Below are positions 1 to 8,048 of a DNA stretch of 21,903 bases, in pieces. The notes under the pieces were generated by a model. It did no database searches, was not told where the DNA came from, and saw only the letters and a list, made by a program, of their open reading frames with translations. The stretch comes from a virus: positions 1 to 21,903 of the IMG/VR virus record IMGVR_UViG_3300028883_000145, one strand, 5' to 3'. A program made the position numbers and the translations under genes. Position 1 is the stretch's first letter; the number at the start of each line of letters is the position of its first letter.

Positions 1-48
1 AATTGAATCCCCTATTATTATTGTTGTTGGGTAGGCTTTGTATTTACC
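1..48 (-). other. Flank downstream of tail-fibre stop; reading frame stays open to window edge
   Basis: Directly after the fibre's TGA, the same minus-strand frame remains open for 16 codons to the window edge. It would read GKYKAYPTTIIIGDSI. The last residues resemble the GDSI block I at the start of SGNH/GDSL hydrolase domains, which occur in some phage tail fibres. There is no ATG, GTG or TTG in this frame here, so an ordinary new gene in this frame cannot begin before the edge. The other two frames hit stops. The stretch may be readthrough sequence, a nonsense-interrupted extension, or chance. It also carries a TAAATA motif (41-46). Confidence 0.3.
41..46 (-). promoter_or_regulatory. TAAATA boundary motif downstream of the tail fibre
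   Basis: Minus-strand GGTAAATAC begins two bases after the fibre stop codon. It matches the motif seen at other gene boundaries in this window and could drive genes beyond the left edge. Alternatively it is simply coding sequence, if the fibre frame continues (GGT AAA TAC). No -35 element is evident. Confidence 0.3.
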
Positions 49-3033
49 TCAGGTCACTACGCCATCATCAAGCAGTGCATCTACTTGTGCTTGGGTATAG
101 TAACGAGCGTCACCGCGAGCATCTGTGTGGTACTGAGTGTGGTCATCATCAGCCAGTCCAGTCAGTGCACCGTGGTCAGATGAACCTCCTCCACTTACGG
201 TTGTCCACGACAGTGTTCCCGAACCGTTTGTAGTAAGGACCTGTCCACTGGTTCCATCTGCATTTGGGAATGTGTGTCCATCAATAACCACATTTCCTGA
301 TGCGCTTGGGTTAAGTGTAATGTTCCCATTGTTCGCTTTAAGCTCGATACCATTGCCGGTGGTTTCTTCAAGTATGGTTTTGTCCAAAGTCGTTGGACCA
401 TACATCTTGAGCGAACCAATACTACTTCCCTGGTTATAGAAATAATAACCCGCGATCTCATTATCAGCTGCGAGGTTGACCTGGAAACCACTATTGTGGC
501 CAAGCGTGTTAACACGCTTTACAGCTTTGTTATATGTGAATGCTGTGCTTGCACCAAACACTCCACCATCGTTAAATTGAACTTCGGTAGTATTTCCTGC
601 TGGTGTTCCACCTCCACCTCCAGAGCCAACAGCAGTCCAATCCGCTCCGTTGTAGTACTTCAGTTCGTTGGTTGTGGTGTCGTAAGTGATACCACCTTCA
701 ACTCCTGTAGGTAGAGAACCAGTAGCATAACTCGGAGCAATGAACATTGCTTCATTACCAAACAAGTGGAGCTGGCCCTTGTCTTTCAGGACAAAGTAGT
801 TCTGGTTTGAGGTAGCATCGAAGTAACCAATGTGCACTTCATAGCCAGGAACGCCGTGACCACCACTTGAGGAGTAACCAATACCAGTAGCATACGTTCC
901 TGTTTGAATGTACGGACCGATTGACGTTGAACCTGTATTTGCAAATCCATAAGAACCGATGCGAACAAAATCAGATGCGTAGTTTGTTTCTGCTAACTGA
1001 CCTACTGGAGTGCTACCAATACGAACAGATCGAGCACCAGCACTTACACGCCCACCGATTGCGACACCATAGTCACCCTCATAGGTAGCGTTACCTACGT
1101 TCACATCACCTATAGCGATAGCATAATCTGAAGCACTTCCAGACCCAGATGGACCAACGATTGTGGCTCCACCTATACCTACGGAAAAGTCACCAATGGT
1201 ATTTGCTGTGATGCCAACAGCTGATTCCCCAGACGCTCCACCTTGACCAATAGCCAAAGCTCCTGCTCCTGCCGCTGTGGCTCCAGTTCCGATTGCTTGT
1301 GCCGCCGCTCCGTCCGCACTTGCTGACTGACCGATGGAGAGTGTTGCACCATTGGCAACAGTTGGAGGTGTGGTTGGTGGATAAATTGACGAAGCGATCC
1401 TTGGATCACCTGCTTGTGATGTCCACACAGAGCCATCGAAGTAAAGGAAGTCGCCTTCAGATGGTGATGGGATACTTACATCAGACAACTCAGTGAGCTC
1501 ATCCTGTGCTCCCAGTAGAGCGTCAACTTCACTTTCAGTGTAGTAGCGTGAATCCAGTTCTCCAGCAAGCAATGCTACTGTTGTAGAGTAAGCTCCGAGT
1601 AAGCCATCAACTTCACCTTCAGTGTAGTACCTTGCATCATGATTGTGCCCAACATCAGATTTTCCAGCCAGTGCCGAATCAACTTCAGTTATGGAGTATA
1701 CTTCCTGCAATGCACCTTCAACATCTGTGCTTGTGTATCTTCCAGCAGCATCCACGATTGAATGATTTGCGGCACTAAGAACTGCTGCACCATTTGAGGT
1801 AAGAATTCCATCAAAGTTCCAGGTTGTCGCACTCTTATCATAACGACCAATTACTGAGCCGTCACTGCGGAAAACAATATCACCTGCTGATGATGTTGGG
1901 TAGTTGTCGCCATACAACCAAATGTTTGCACCAGCGGAACCTGAGGTAGTTGATTGCAAGCGAAGGATTTCATCACGAGCAGCACCTGGAACCGCAACGA
2001 TGCGTGTGTACAAGTATTCGAAACCAACTGTGCTTGTTCCAAGATCGTAAGTATCGTCTGCACTTGGAACGATGTTCTGTGTATACAGATCACCAGTCAT
2101 CGGAGCGCTTACGTTTCCACTGATAGGAACGAAAGTATCCGCTATCGGTACATTCTCCCATTTACCGCTTGTTGAGTTGTACTGAAGAATGTCATCATCG
2201 GAAGGAGTTGTGATATCTGTGTCCGACAAACCTGTAAGTGAAATAGCCGCAGCTGCTTTCTGAGCCCAGTGATAAGCTGAGTATTCATCAACCAAGTTCC
2301 CTTCTGGAACCAGTGAGTCCTCTGCATACTGAGCCCAGTGATAAGCTTCGAGGGCAGAATCGCTTGCGTTTGATTCAGAAGTCGCAGCATTGCCTTCAGA
2401 AACTAATGCAGCAGCAGCGCTTGCAGCAGCGTTTGTTTCGGATACACCTGCGTTTGTTTCAGCAGTCTCTGCATTCGTCTCAGCGGTTTCAGCGTTTGTT
2501 TCAGCCAACTCCGCAGCCGCCTGTGCGGCCTCAGCAGCTGCTTGTGCTGCGAGTGCTGCAGCCAGTGTAGAGGTTGCAGCTGTGTTCGCCCAAGATTTTG
2601 TGACAGCATCCTGATTGTTTACGGGGTCGCCAACATTGATGATGCGGTTACCACCAGCATCCCACTCGCCCGTTGCGTTGTCGATTTTCATCACACCTTG
2701 ATCGAGTTCCTGAATTATCATTGTCTGATAATCCTGATCGTCGTCGAGCGTTTCTGCTCCAAGACTACCACCCTCGATGAAGTCGGTCGAACGAATTACA
2801 TCCGTCTCGCGAACGATCTTAACGGCGACCCCACTTCCTGGGGCTACGTTAAATGTTACAGTTCCGCCAGCAGGGTTGCCAACGTCTGCAACGGTATATC
2901 CAGCAGATTGTGAAACTCCGTCAAGATAGACAGCAATCTGGTCCTCGCTTAGGACGTAGAATGTGTAGCTGAATACTTTTGTGCTGTTATTGCCGCTGTA
3001 CTCATTTACGACTGTTTGATATGTTACAGGCAT
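49..3033 (-). CDS. Tail fibre protein with T7 gp17-like N-terminus and YadA-like head repeats
   Basis: 994 residues. Residues 1-115 match the T7 gp17 N-terminal domain that anchors the fibre to the tail (start MPVTYQTVVNEYSG, then IVRETDVIRSTDF). An Ala/Glu/Thr-rich segment at about 150-240 holds 7-residue repeats, probably a trimeric coiled coil. Two modules of the form LSDxxIxxPSxxDxLxY..W lie near 265-295 and 515-545. RYYTxxEVDxLL repeats lie near 468, 496 and 978. Residues 555-735 carry repeated AIG/GIG and GATAAGAG-type units like the trimeric heads of YadA adhesins. The role is host receptor recognition. The chain ends in a DDDHTQYHTDARGDARYYT segment that is normally internal to fibres, and there is no S74-type chaperone domain, so the receptor-binding tip may lie in a separate or continued reading frame. 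The start has a good AGGAG site (minus strand, about 8 bases upstream). In T7 the fibre gene precedes the terminase genes; here it follows them. Confidence 0.93.
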   Translation of the reverse strand: MPVTYQTVVNEYSGNNSTKVFSYTFYVLSEDQIAVYLDGVSQSAGYTVADVGNPAGGTVTFNVAPGSGVAVKIVRETDVIRSTDFIEGGSLGAETLDDDQDYQTMIIQELDQGVMKIDNATGEWDAGGNRIINVGDPVNNQDAVTKSWANTAATSTLAAALAAQAAAEAAQAAAELAETNAETAETNAETAETNAGVSETNAAASAAAALVSEGNAATSESNASDSALEAYHWAQYAEDSLVPEGNLVDEYSAYHWAQKAAAAISLTGLSDTDITTPSDDDILQYNSTSGKWENVPIADTFVPISGNVSAPMTGDLYTQNIVPSADDTYDLGTSTVGFEYLYTRIVAVPGAARDEILRLQSTTSGSAGANIWLYGDNYPTSSAGDIVFRSDGSVIGRYDKSATTWNFDGILTSNGAAVLSAANHSIVDAAGRYTSTDVEGALQEVYSITEVDSALAGKSDVGHNHDARYYTEGEVDGLLGAYSTTVALLAGELDSRYYTESEVDALLGAQDELTELSDVSIPSPSEGDFLYFDGSVWTSQAGDPRIASSIYPPTTPPTVANGATLSIGQSASADGAAAQAIGTGATAAGAGALAIGQGGASGESAVGITANTIGDFSVGIGGATIVGPSGSGSASDYAIAIGDVNVGNATYEGDYGVAIGGRVSAGARSVRIGSTPVGQLAETNYASDFVRIGSYGFANTGSTSIGPYIQTGTYATGIGYSSSGGHGVPGYEVHIGYFDATSNQNYFVLKDKGQLHLFGNEAMFIAPSYATGSLPTGVEGGITYDTTTNELKYYNGADWTAVGSGGGGGTPAGNTTEVQFNDGGVFGASTAFTYNKAVKRVNTLGHNSGFQVNLAADNEIAGYYFYNQGSSIGSLKMYGPTTLDKTILEETTGNGIELKANNGNITLNPSASGNVVIDGHTFPNADGTSGQVLTTNGSGTLSWTTVSGGGSSDHGALTGLADDDHTQYHTDARGDARYYTQAQVDALLDDGVVT
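2429..2512 (-). repeat. Four tandem 21-bp repeats inside the tail-fibre gene
   Basis: Four consecutive 21-bp units (2429-2449, 2450-2470, 2471-2491, 2492-2512) share the core GCGTTTGTTTCAGC with substitutions. They encode 7-residue ETNAETA-type repeats in the fibre shaft. Such in-frame repeats can gain or lose units and so change fibre length. Confidence 0.8.
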
Positions 3034-3063
3034 GGTTAAAATTCTCCTACGAGCTGCATCTGT

Positions 3064-3073
3064 TATTTATTTA
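3064..3073 (-). promoter_or_regulatory. Double TAAATA motif between large terminase and tail fibre
   Basis: The minus strand reads TAAATAAATA, two overlapping TAAATA hexamers. It overlaps the terminase stop codon (3071-3073) and lies about 30 bp upstream of the tail-fibre ATG, in a 37-bp gap. It fits the boundary motif described elsewhere. A promoter dedicated to the fibre is plausible, with a very short leader. It is also AT-rich enough to be chance. Confidence 0.35.
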
Positions 3074-4552
3074 AATTGACGCATAGTCCATCTCAGCCTC
3101 GACAGATCCGCTGCCATTTCTCCACGGCACGATGCTATCCTGCGTCAATGGGCACGAAATACGCCCGATTCTAATGGGTTCATTATCAATTGCACTCGCT
3201 GGTGCGTCGATAAAGTCATCATGTTCCTTCATCAGTCTTGGTGAAAATTCGCGCAGCTGTGTTGTGAATTTTGAGTCATACACTGATTTGTGAACGTGTA
3301 AGAAACCACCACTGAGTGGAGTTTCGAACGCCTCAATTATTTTGATCGCTTTGTTTTTTGATGTTGCGCGACCATCAACACCGATACCTTTCCCGCGAGT
3401 CTTCTCTAGCAGGATCTGCGGAACAAAAGCTCCAACACCATTCGTTTCAACTATCACAATCGGTACGTTGAAATCCTTTGCGTAGTCTGCAACCTGCTGG
3501 CATTGTTGATGCACATCACCTTCAATACTTAAAGTTCTGTGAATGTAAATGTGGCCCTCACCATCAGTGAAAACAATAGCAAGAACACTATCGTCACCCC
3601 GTGCCTTACTAAGCGACACGTCCCAAAACGATGATACGGACATCATCAGTTTTTCACCTATGATGGCAGACCACTGTCCGTTACCTACCCTGAACTCCAC
3701 TTCGTCGTCATATACTTGCAGAAGTGTTGGATCGAGAATTGAATCCTCGATGTTCATTGGCATTAATTGATACTGTGAAAGAAACTCAGCTTTACTCTTC
3801 GAGCGCAACTGTCGTTGCTTGATCGTGTCTGGATTAAAGCGTTCAGGCCACCTCGACTCACCAGTAAGATAAGGAAACTCACCTTCTGGCTTAACGATCA
3901 TTGGAAGCGTCAGTGATGTTGCACCAGCTTTAATGTTCTCAGGATAAATTGACTCAAACGTATGCGGCGTTCCAACAAACAATGTCTTGCCTGTTTGTGG
4001 TATCAGGATGTGAGTTGTTTCCGAAATACGCGCTCGCAATTGTTCTCGCATTTCAGATGAGTTACAGTTCTTTGGAACCTCGACATCGTCAAACACAACA
4101 AAGTCTGCACGAGCGGACGTAATGTTGGACATGATACCATGAGCAGCGACTGATGGGTTACGAGCATCTGTACTACCACGAACAAAGAAACGATCCTTCT
4201 GCCAAGTCCTTTCCTTACCTTTCAATCCCATCGCAAGTGGATGTCGCTTGATAATGTTCTGACAATCAGCCGTGATACGTTTGGCCGTTAAGTGGTCGGC
4301 AGACAGAACAAGGAATCGGAGTGTTGGATCTTTCACAAGCATGTACACGATCCACAGTGCGATGATTGTGGACTTACCTGCTCCACGGAAGATCTGCAGG
4401 ACTGCAGTGTTCAGTTCCCAATCATCACTATGGTCAAGGAATTGAATAACCTCCCAATGAAGCGCTGGAACATCCCACTTCTGGACAGTTGCCCAAAGTG
4501 AAAAGAACAGTGCGAACGACAGGTCATCCTTTTCCAGTTGTACGTGTGTCAT
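3071..4552 (-). CDS. Terminase large subunit (DNA packaging ATPase/nuclease)
   Basis: 493 residues, close to the T7 gp19 family in size. The N-terminal ATPase shows Walker A RGAGKST at 56-62 and Walker B FVVFDD at 151-156, followed by a GTPHTFESIYPE coupling segment (about 194-205). The C-terminal RNase H-like nuclease shows its acidic residues in WDVS (D311), VIVETNG (E369) and DDFIDA (near D449). It powers DNA translocation through the portal into the prohead and cuts concatemers. The start overlaps the end of the small subunit gene as ATGA (4549-4552). Its own ribosome site is weak, so translational coupling is likely. All key motifs are present and the gene looks intact. Confidence 0.96.
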   Translation of the reverse strand: MTHVQLEKDDLSFALFFSLWATVQKWDVPALHWEVIQFLDHSDDWELNTAVLQIFRGAGKSTIIALWIVYMLVKDPTLRFLVLSADHLTAKRITADCQNIIKRHPLAMGLKGKERTWQKDRFFVRGSTDARNPSVAAHGIMSNITSARADFVVFDDVEVPKNCNSSEMREQLRARISETTHILIPQTGKTLFVGTPHTFESIYPENIKAGATSLTLPMIVKPEGEFPYLTGESRWPERFNPDTIKQRQLRSKSKAEFLSQYQLMPMNIEDSILDPTLLQVYDDEVEFRVGNGQWSAIIGEKLMMSVSSFWDVSLSKARGDDSVLAIVFTDGEGHIYIHRTLSIEGDVHQQCQQVADYAKDFNVPIVIVETNGVGAFVPQILLEKTRGKGIGVDGRATSKNKAIKIIEAFETPLSGGFLHVHKSVYDSKFTTQLREFSPRLMKEHDDFIDAPASAIDNEPIRIGRISCPLTQDSIVPWRNGSGSVEAEMDYASI

Positions 4553-5064
4553 TTAGTATCCAATCGTTTTGGGTTTATCCCAGCCGCTTCCAATCGTTTC
4601 TTTGCATCTTCCAGCAGAGATACGTTTTCCTGATTTGCAATCATGTCCTGCTTGAGACCTTGTGCTTTCTCATCCTTCAATACTTCACGCAATTCACGCA
4701 ATGAACGAATAACTGTAATTTCATCCTTGACGATGTTCAGTAGGTTCTTACGTTCCTGGTTGTTCTTATTGTCGTAACGAGCACCGCCCCACACAATGAA
4801 CTGTGATGTGTCTTCAATCAGTCCATTCAGTAAGCCATCGATTGCTTTATCAACCTTTGCTGGCATCGAATCTACTTCAGTCAGTGCTTCTACCATTCTG
4901 TTGTGAATCGCATTCTTACCACCATGACTCGATTTTTTCTTTAAAACAGCCTTTTTCCTTGCTACATGAACTGCTTTGCGAGCAGCAAGTTGTTCCTTCA
5001 GAACCTGTGATGATTCTTCATTCGTAGGACGTCCACGTCCACGCTTCGTTGTTTCTTCTGTCAT
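4549..5064 (-). CDS. Probable terminase small subunit (T7 gp18 position)
   Basis: 171 residues, highly charged and mostly helical. An AT-hook-like KRGRGRP motif at 7-13 suggests DNA binding. A Lys-rich stretch (about 29-50) and a C-terminal helix with Leu/Glu/Lys repeats (about 115-160) follow. It sits immediately before the large terminase with a 4-base ATGA overlap, and after the gp16-like gene, also with an ATGA overlap (5061-5064). The ribosome site is AGGAG. Position supports the assignment as the small terminase that recognises DNA and regulates the large subunit. Sequence alone is less decisive, and another DNA-binding packaging factor is possible. Confidence 0.75.
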   Translation of the reverse strand: MTEETTKRGRGRPTNEESSQVLKEQLAARKAVHVARKKAVLKKKSSHGGKNAIHNRMVEALTEVDSMPAKVDKAIDGLLNGLIEDTSQFIVWGGARYDNKNNQERKNLLNIVKDEITVIRSLRELREVLKDEKAQGLKQDMIANQENVSLLEDAKKRLEAAGINPKRLDTK

Positions 5065-8048
5065 AATTGGTCTCCTAATGATTTAACTGCTGGCACAACA
5101 CCGAACAGATTTTCGTATTGACTCATACCAGGTAATTCTTTCGGTTTCTTAACGCCAAGTGTATTTGCCACACCCATTTCTACTTCGTCAAATATACCGC
5201 GAAGCCAGAACAAGTTCTGGTATGGAAGCATTCGACGTATTTTTGAAATGTCTGCTCCAGACGCCTCACGACCACTTAACACTTCATAGAATGAAAGTAC
5301 GTCCTCCAGTCCACCTGCTGTTGGTCCAAGAATTGCTTGCAACTTGTTACGAGAAGCAAAACGTTTTGCTCCTGTTCCACCAACCATTGCGTTGATTGAT
5401 AAACGACCTCCTGACCATTTGTCAGATATGTTGTTCACCTCCCAAAGAACTGACAAAATACCTGAGCGGTCAATTGCGTCAGCAATTGTTACATCATCTG
5501 CGTCACGACCAGCAGCGTGTTCCTTAATCATTGATATTACATAACCCATACCAATCAACGCAGCACTACCAGTGTAGAATGATGCGTCGCGTGACTGTAG
5601 ACCGCTAATCAAGGTTTGGTTGTGTGATGCAAACAAGAATGATTTGAATTGTGCAATAACCTTTGCCCAAGCATTATCCATGAACAGAGGTTGGTTTCCT
5701 GCTGTAGGTGTATTGATGATCATTTCTGAATGCTTGTTTGTTGCGTTAATCAAAAAGGTCTTAGCATCCAAGTCATCCCAGTAGTCAAGATTCGTTAGCC
5801 ACAACTTACCGTCTTTGGTAGTACGACCCGCTGCAGTTAATGCATCCATTTGGTCTGCAATACGAATAGCCATGTCCTGATCAATACCAAGCATTGCCAT
5901 GAATCGTTTGTCTTTGTTTCTAATATTTTTTCCCGCTTTCAACTTCTTCGCAACATCAATGATACGATCTGCTGTCATTACACCACTCAGTCGTTTCAAA
6001 GTGTCGTTGTGATACTGCATAATTGAAGCTTTACTGAATACATTTTCAGCCTGAGTCATTCCACGCTCGAATTTATTTCTACCTCTAACATCGTCGAACA
6101 GTTCTCCGTATTTCAACAAACGTGAATTTAATACGTGATCAAGACCAATGCTCATTTTGGACATTTCGTCCTTTGTCATGCTTCGTAGTGTTTTTGAACT
6201 CATCAACTTCAATGAGGTTCCAAGCGTTTTACCCACACCATGAACCATCATAGGGCGAGCAACGTCCGCCCATGATGTGAACCAAACCCCACCAAGTTTT
6301 GCCATGTACTGAACTTGGCGTAATGCTTTCAAGGTACGGGACGTTGTTCCGTTACGGTCCAGTCCTGTATCAATTCTTCCAAGCACACGATCACGAAGAC
6401 GCTTAACCAACTCGATGTCTTTCTGCATTTTCTTTCTCAAACTATCAGCTTCAGACGGACGAACACGAATCAGTTCTTGGTACTCCTCCTCAATCATTTT
6501 AAGTTGGTCTTCCATATCTACACGACCGAATGAACTGATAAATTCAATGTTGCGAGCCATTTCGTTTGAATACTCCATACCGATGTGTTCGATATCATCA
6601 ACCAAGTAGCGCTCAATCATTTCATCAGGTATGGTGAGTACACGTTCATGTAATGGTGAGGAAGGACTTTCACGAAGTCTTCCAGTTCTCGAAACTGACT
6701 CGCCCATAATTGTATGAACAGTATCTTCAGCTATCAGACGAGCAGTGTTTGCATCGATGTCTGGATTACTGTCAGCAAAATAACGTTCAAGTATTGTCGT
6801 GAATTGTTCACGTTCTTTTGAGATCAATGTCTTATCATAAGAACGCATCAGATACGACTGAATGTTTGTCTGTTCCATCGTTTCGCTTACAAGGTCATCA
6901 AATATCCCTCGTTCGATTGCAATGTTGTACAGACGGTCAAATACATTATCGCGGAATGATTTTGCAGTAGCTTTGATTTCTGGAATCGTATCCTCATCAC
7001 CACGACGCATTGCAGCAGCCACGCGTTTCTTAAATTCTGGGTATGTTTTAACTTCACGGTCAGCCTTTGGAACTCGCTTAACGTAGTTCTTCCATTGTCC
7101 TTTAAGATCAGATAAAGACTGAGCAATGTGACGGTCGTGTGTACGAATACGCGTTTCGACAGACTGCTTTGTTGCAACCCAAGCATCGTTGGCCCATTTA
7201 TAGAATGATGTGTCAATCATTGCTTCAGTTACCTGACGAACAACAGACGACTCAGATGTTCGACCACGAGCTTCTGGAGTGAAACCAACTTTCTTTATTG
7301 CCGCTTCACCTACCAGTTCATCAAGTTCTGGAGCCTGCATTTGAATTTCAAATTCCATCTGTGTTGGGTCAGGCGTACGTTCAACATCACGAATCGTGTC
7401 CAACTCATCAGCCAGACGGTCAAGTTTGCCACGCGACAGATAACCGACAGCACCACCAAGTATTCCTGATAATATTGTTGCTCCTGCGACATTCATTGCG
7501 CTTTCTTCCATCGTTCGATGAGGCTGAGCATTCTGCATAACTATTTCACGACCAACCTCAGTGACGCCTACAATTGCTGCTGCTTCAGCTGCGATACCAC
7601 CTGTTCGTGCACCTTTGTATGCAAGCCCACCTACTGGAACAAGAACGGTTGGATCAAGAATACCAGCAGCCATTAACGATGCTGTTCCCCAACCACCTGC
7701 CTCTTCGATTGTCTTTCTGTTCTCACGACCAACATCCAATCGATGTTTAATCCATTGGGTTTCTTGTGGTGAATCTGAGTCAACAAATTCTTCCCAATGC
7801 TCTTCGTACCCACCAAGGTCTTGGTCGAATGCATTGTACTCATCCACCTTTTCATCAGGACGAGTCAAACCGATTAACGCGTTTGTGATTAAGTTCTCTT
7901 CCTGGAACGATGCTGTGTACAATTCACCAAACGTAGGTCCCTCAGCGTCCTCACGAGGTGCGATTGATTGAGGAACTGTTGGTGTTATTGCTTTCTGCTC
8001 ATCAACAAGCCCTTCAAGGACTGAAGTTGTTTCACGAAGAAATGGCAT
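5061..8048 (-). CDS. Internal virion protein, T7 gp16-like (internal core / DNA ejection)
   Basis: 995 residues, shorter than T7 gp16 (about 1,300). Hydrophobic Gly/Ala-rich segments at 121-144, 150-166 and 186-205, and another near 825-845, could insert into membranes. This matches the role of gp16-type proteins, which are ejected into the host envelope to form the channel for DNA entry. The middle (about 270-640) is charged and helical. I see no lysozyme-like transglycosylase domain at the N-terminus, unlike T7 gp16. It follows gp14- and gp15-like genes in T7 order. The start overlaps the previous stop as TAATG (8046-8050), with TGGAG about 9 bases upstream. The call rests on position, size and composition more than on direct similarity. 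Confidence 0.75.
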   Translation of the reverse strand: MPFLRETTSVLEGLVDEQKAITPTVPQSIAPREDAEGPTFGELYTASFQEENLITNALIGLTRPDEKVDEYNAFDQDLGGYEEHWEEFVDSDSPQETQWIKHRLDVGRENRKTIEEAGGWGTASLMAAGILDPTVLVPVGGLAYKGARTGGIAAEAAAIVGVTEVGREIVMQNAQPHRTMEESAMNVAGATILSGILGGAVGYLSRGKLDRLADELDTIRDVERTPDPTQMEFEIQMQAPELDELVGEAAIKKVGFTPEARGRTSESSVVRQVTEAMIDTSFYKWANDAWVATKQSVETRIRTHDRHIAQSLSDLKGQWKNYVKRVPKADREVKTYPEFKKRVAAAMRRGDEDTIPEIKATAKSFRDNVFDRLYNIAIERGIFDDLVSETMEQTNIQSYLMRSYDKTLISKEREQFTTILERYFADSNPDIDANTARLIAEDTVHTIMGESVSRTGRLRESPSSPLHERVLTIPDEMIERYLVDDIEHIGMEYSNEMARNIEFISSFGRVDMEDQLKMIEEEYQELIRVRPSEADSLRKKMQKDIELVKRLRDRVLGRIDTGLDRNGTTSRTLKALRQVQYMAKLGGVWFTSWADVARPMMVHGVGKTLGTSLKLMSSKTLRSMTKDEMSKMSIGLDHVLNSRLLKYGELFDDVRGRNKFERGMTQAENVFSKASIMQYHNDTLKRLSGVMTADRIIDVAKKLKAGKNIRNKDKRFMAMLGIDQDMAIRIADQMDALTAAGRTTKDGKLWLTNLDYWDDLDAKTFLINATNKHSEMIINTPTAGNQPLFMDNAWAKVIAQFKSFLFASHNQTLISGLQSRDASFYTGSAALIGMGYVISMIKEHAAGRDADDVTIADAIDRSGILSVLWEVNNISDKWSGGRLSINAMVGGTGAKRFASRNKLQAILGPTAGGLEDVLSFYEVLSGREASGADISKIRRMLPYQNLFWLRGIFDEVEMGVANTLGVKKPKELPGMSQYENLFGVVPAVKSLGDQL

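Noticed and set aside
7561-7971. 136-codon plus-strand frame
   Set aside because: Antisense shadow of the gp16-like gene; Ser/Pro/Arg-rich translation without domain features.
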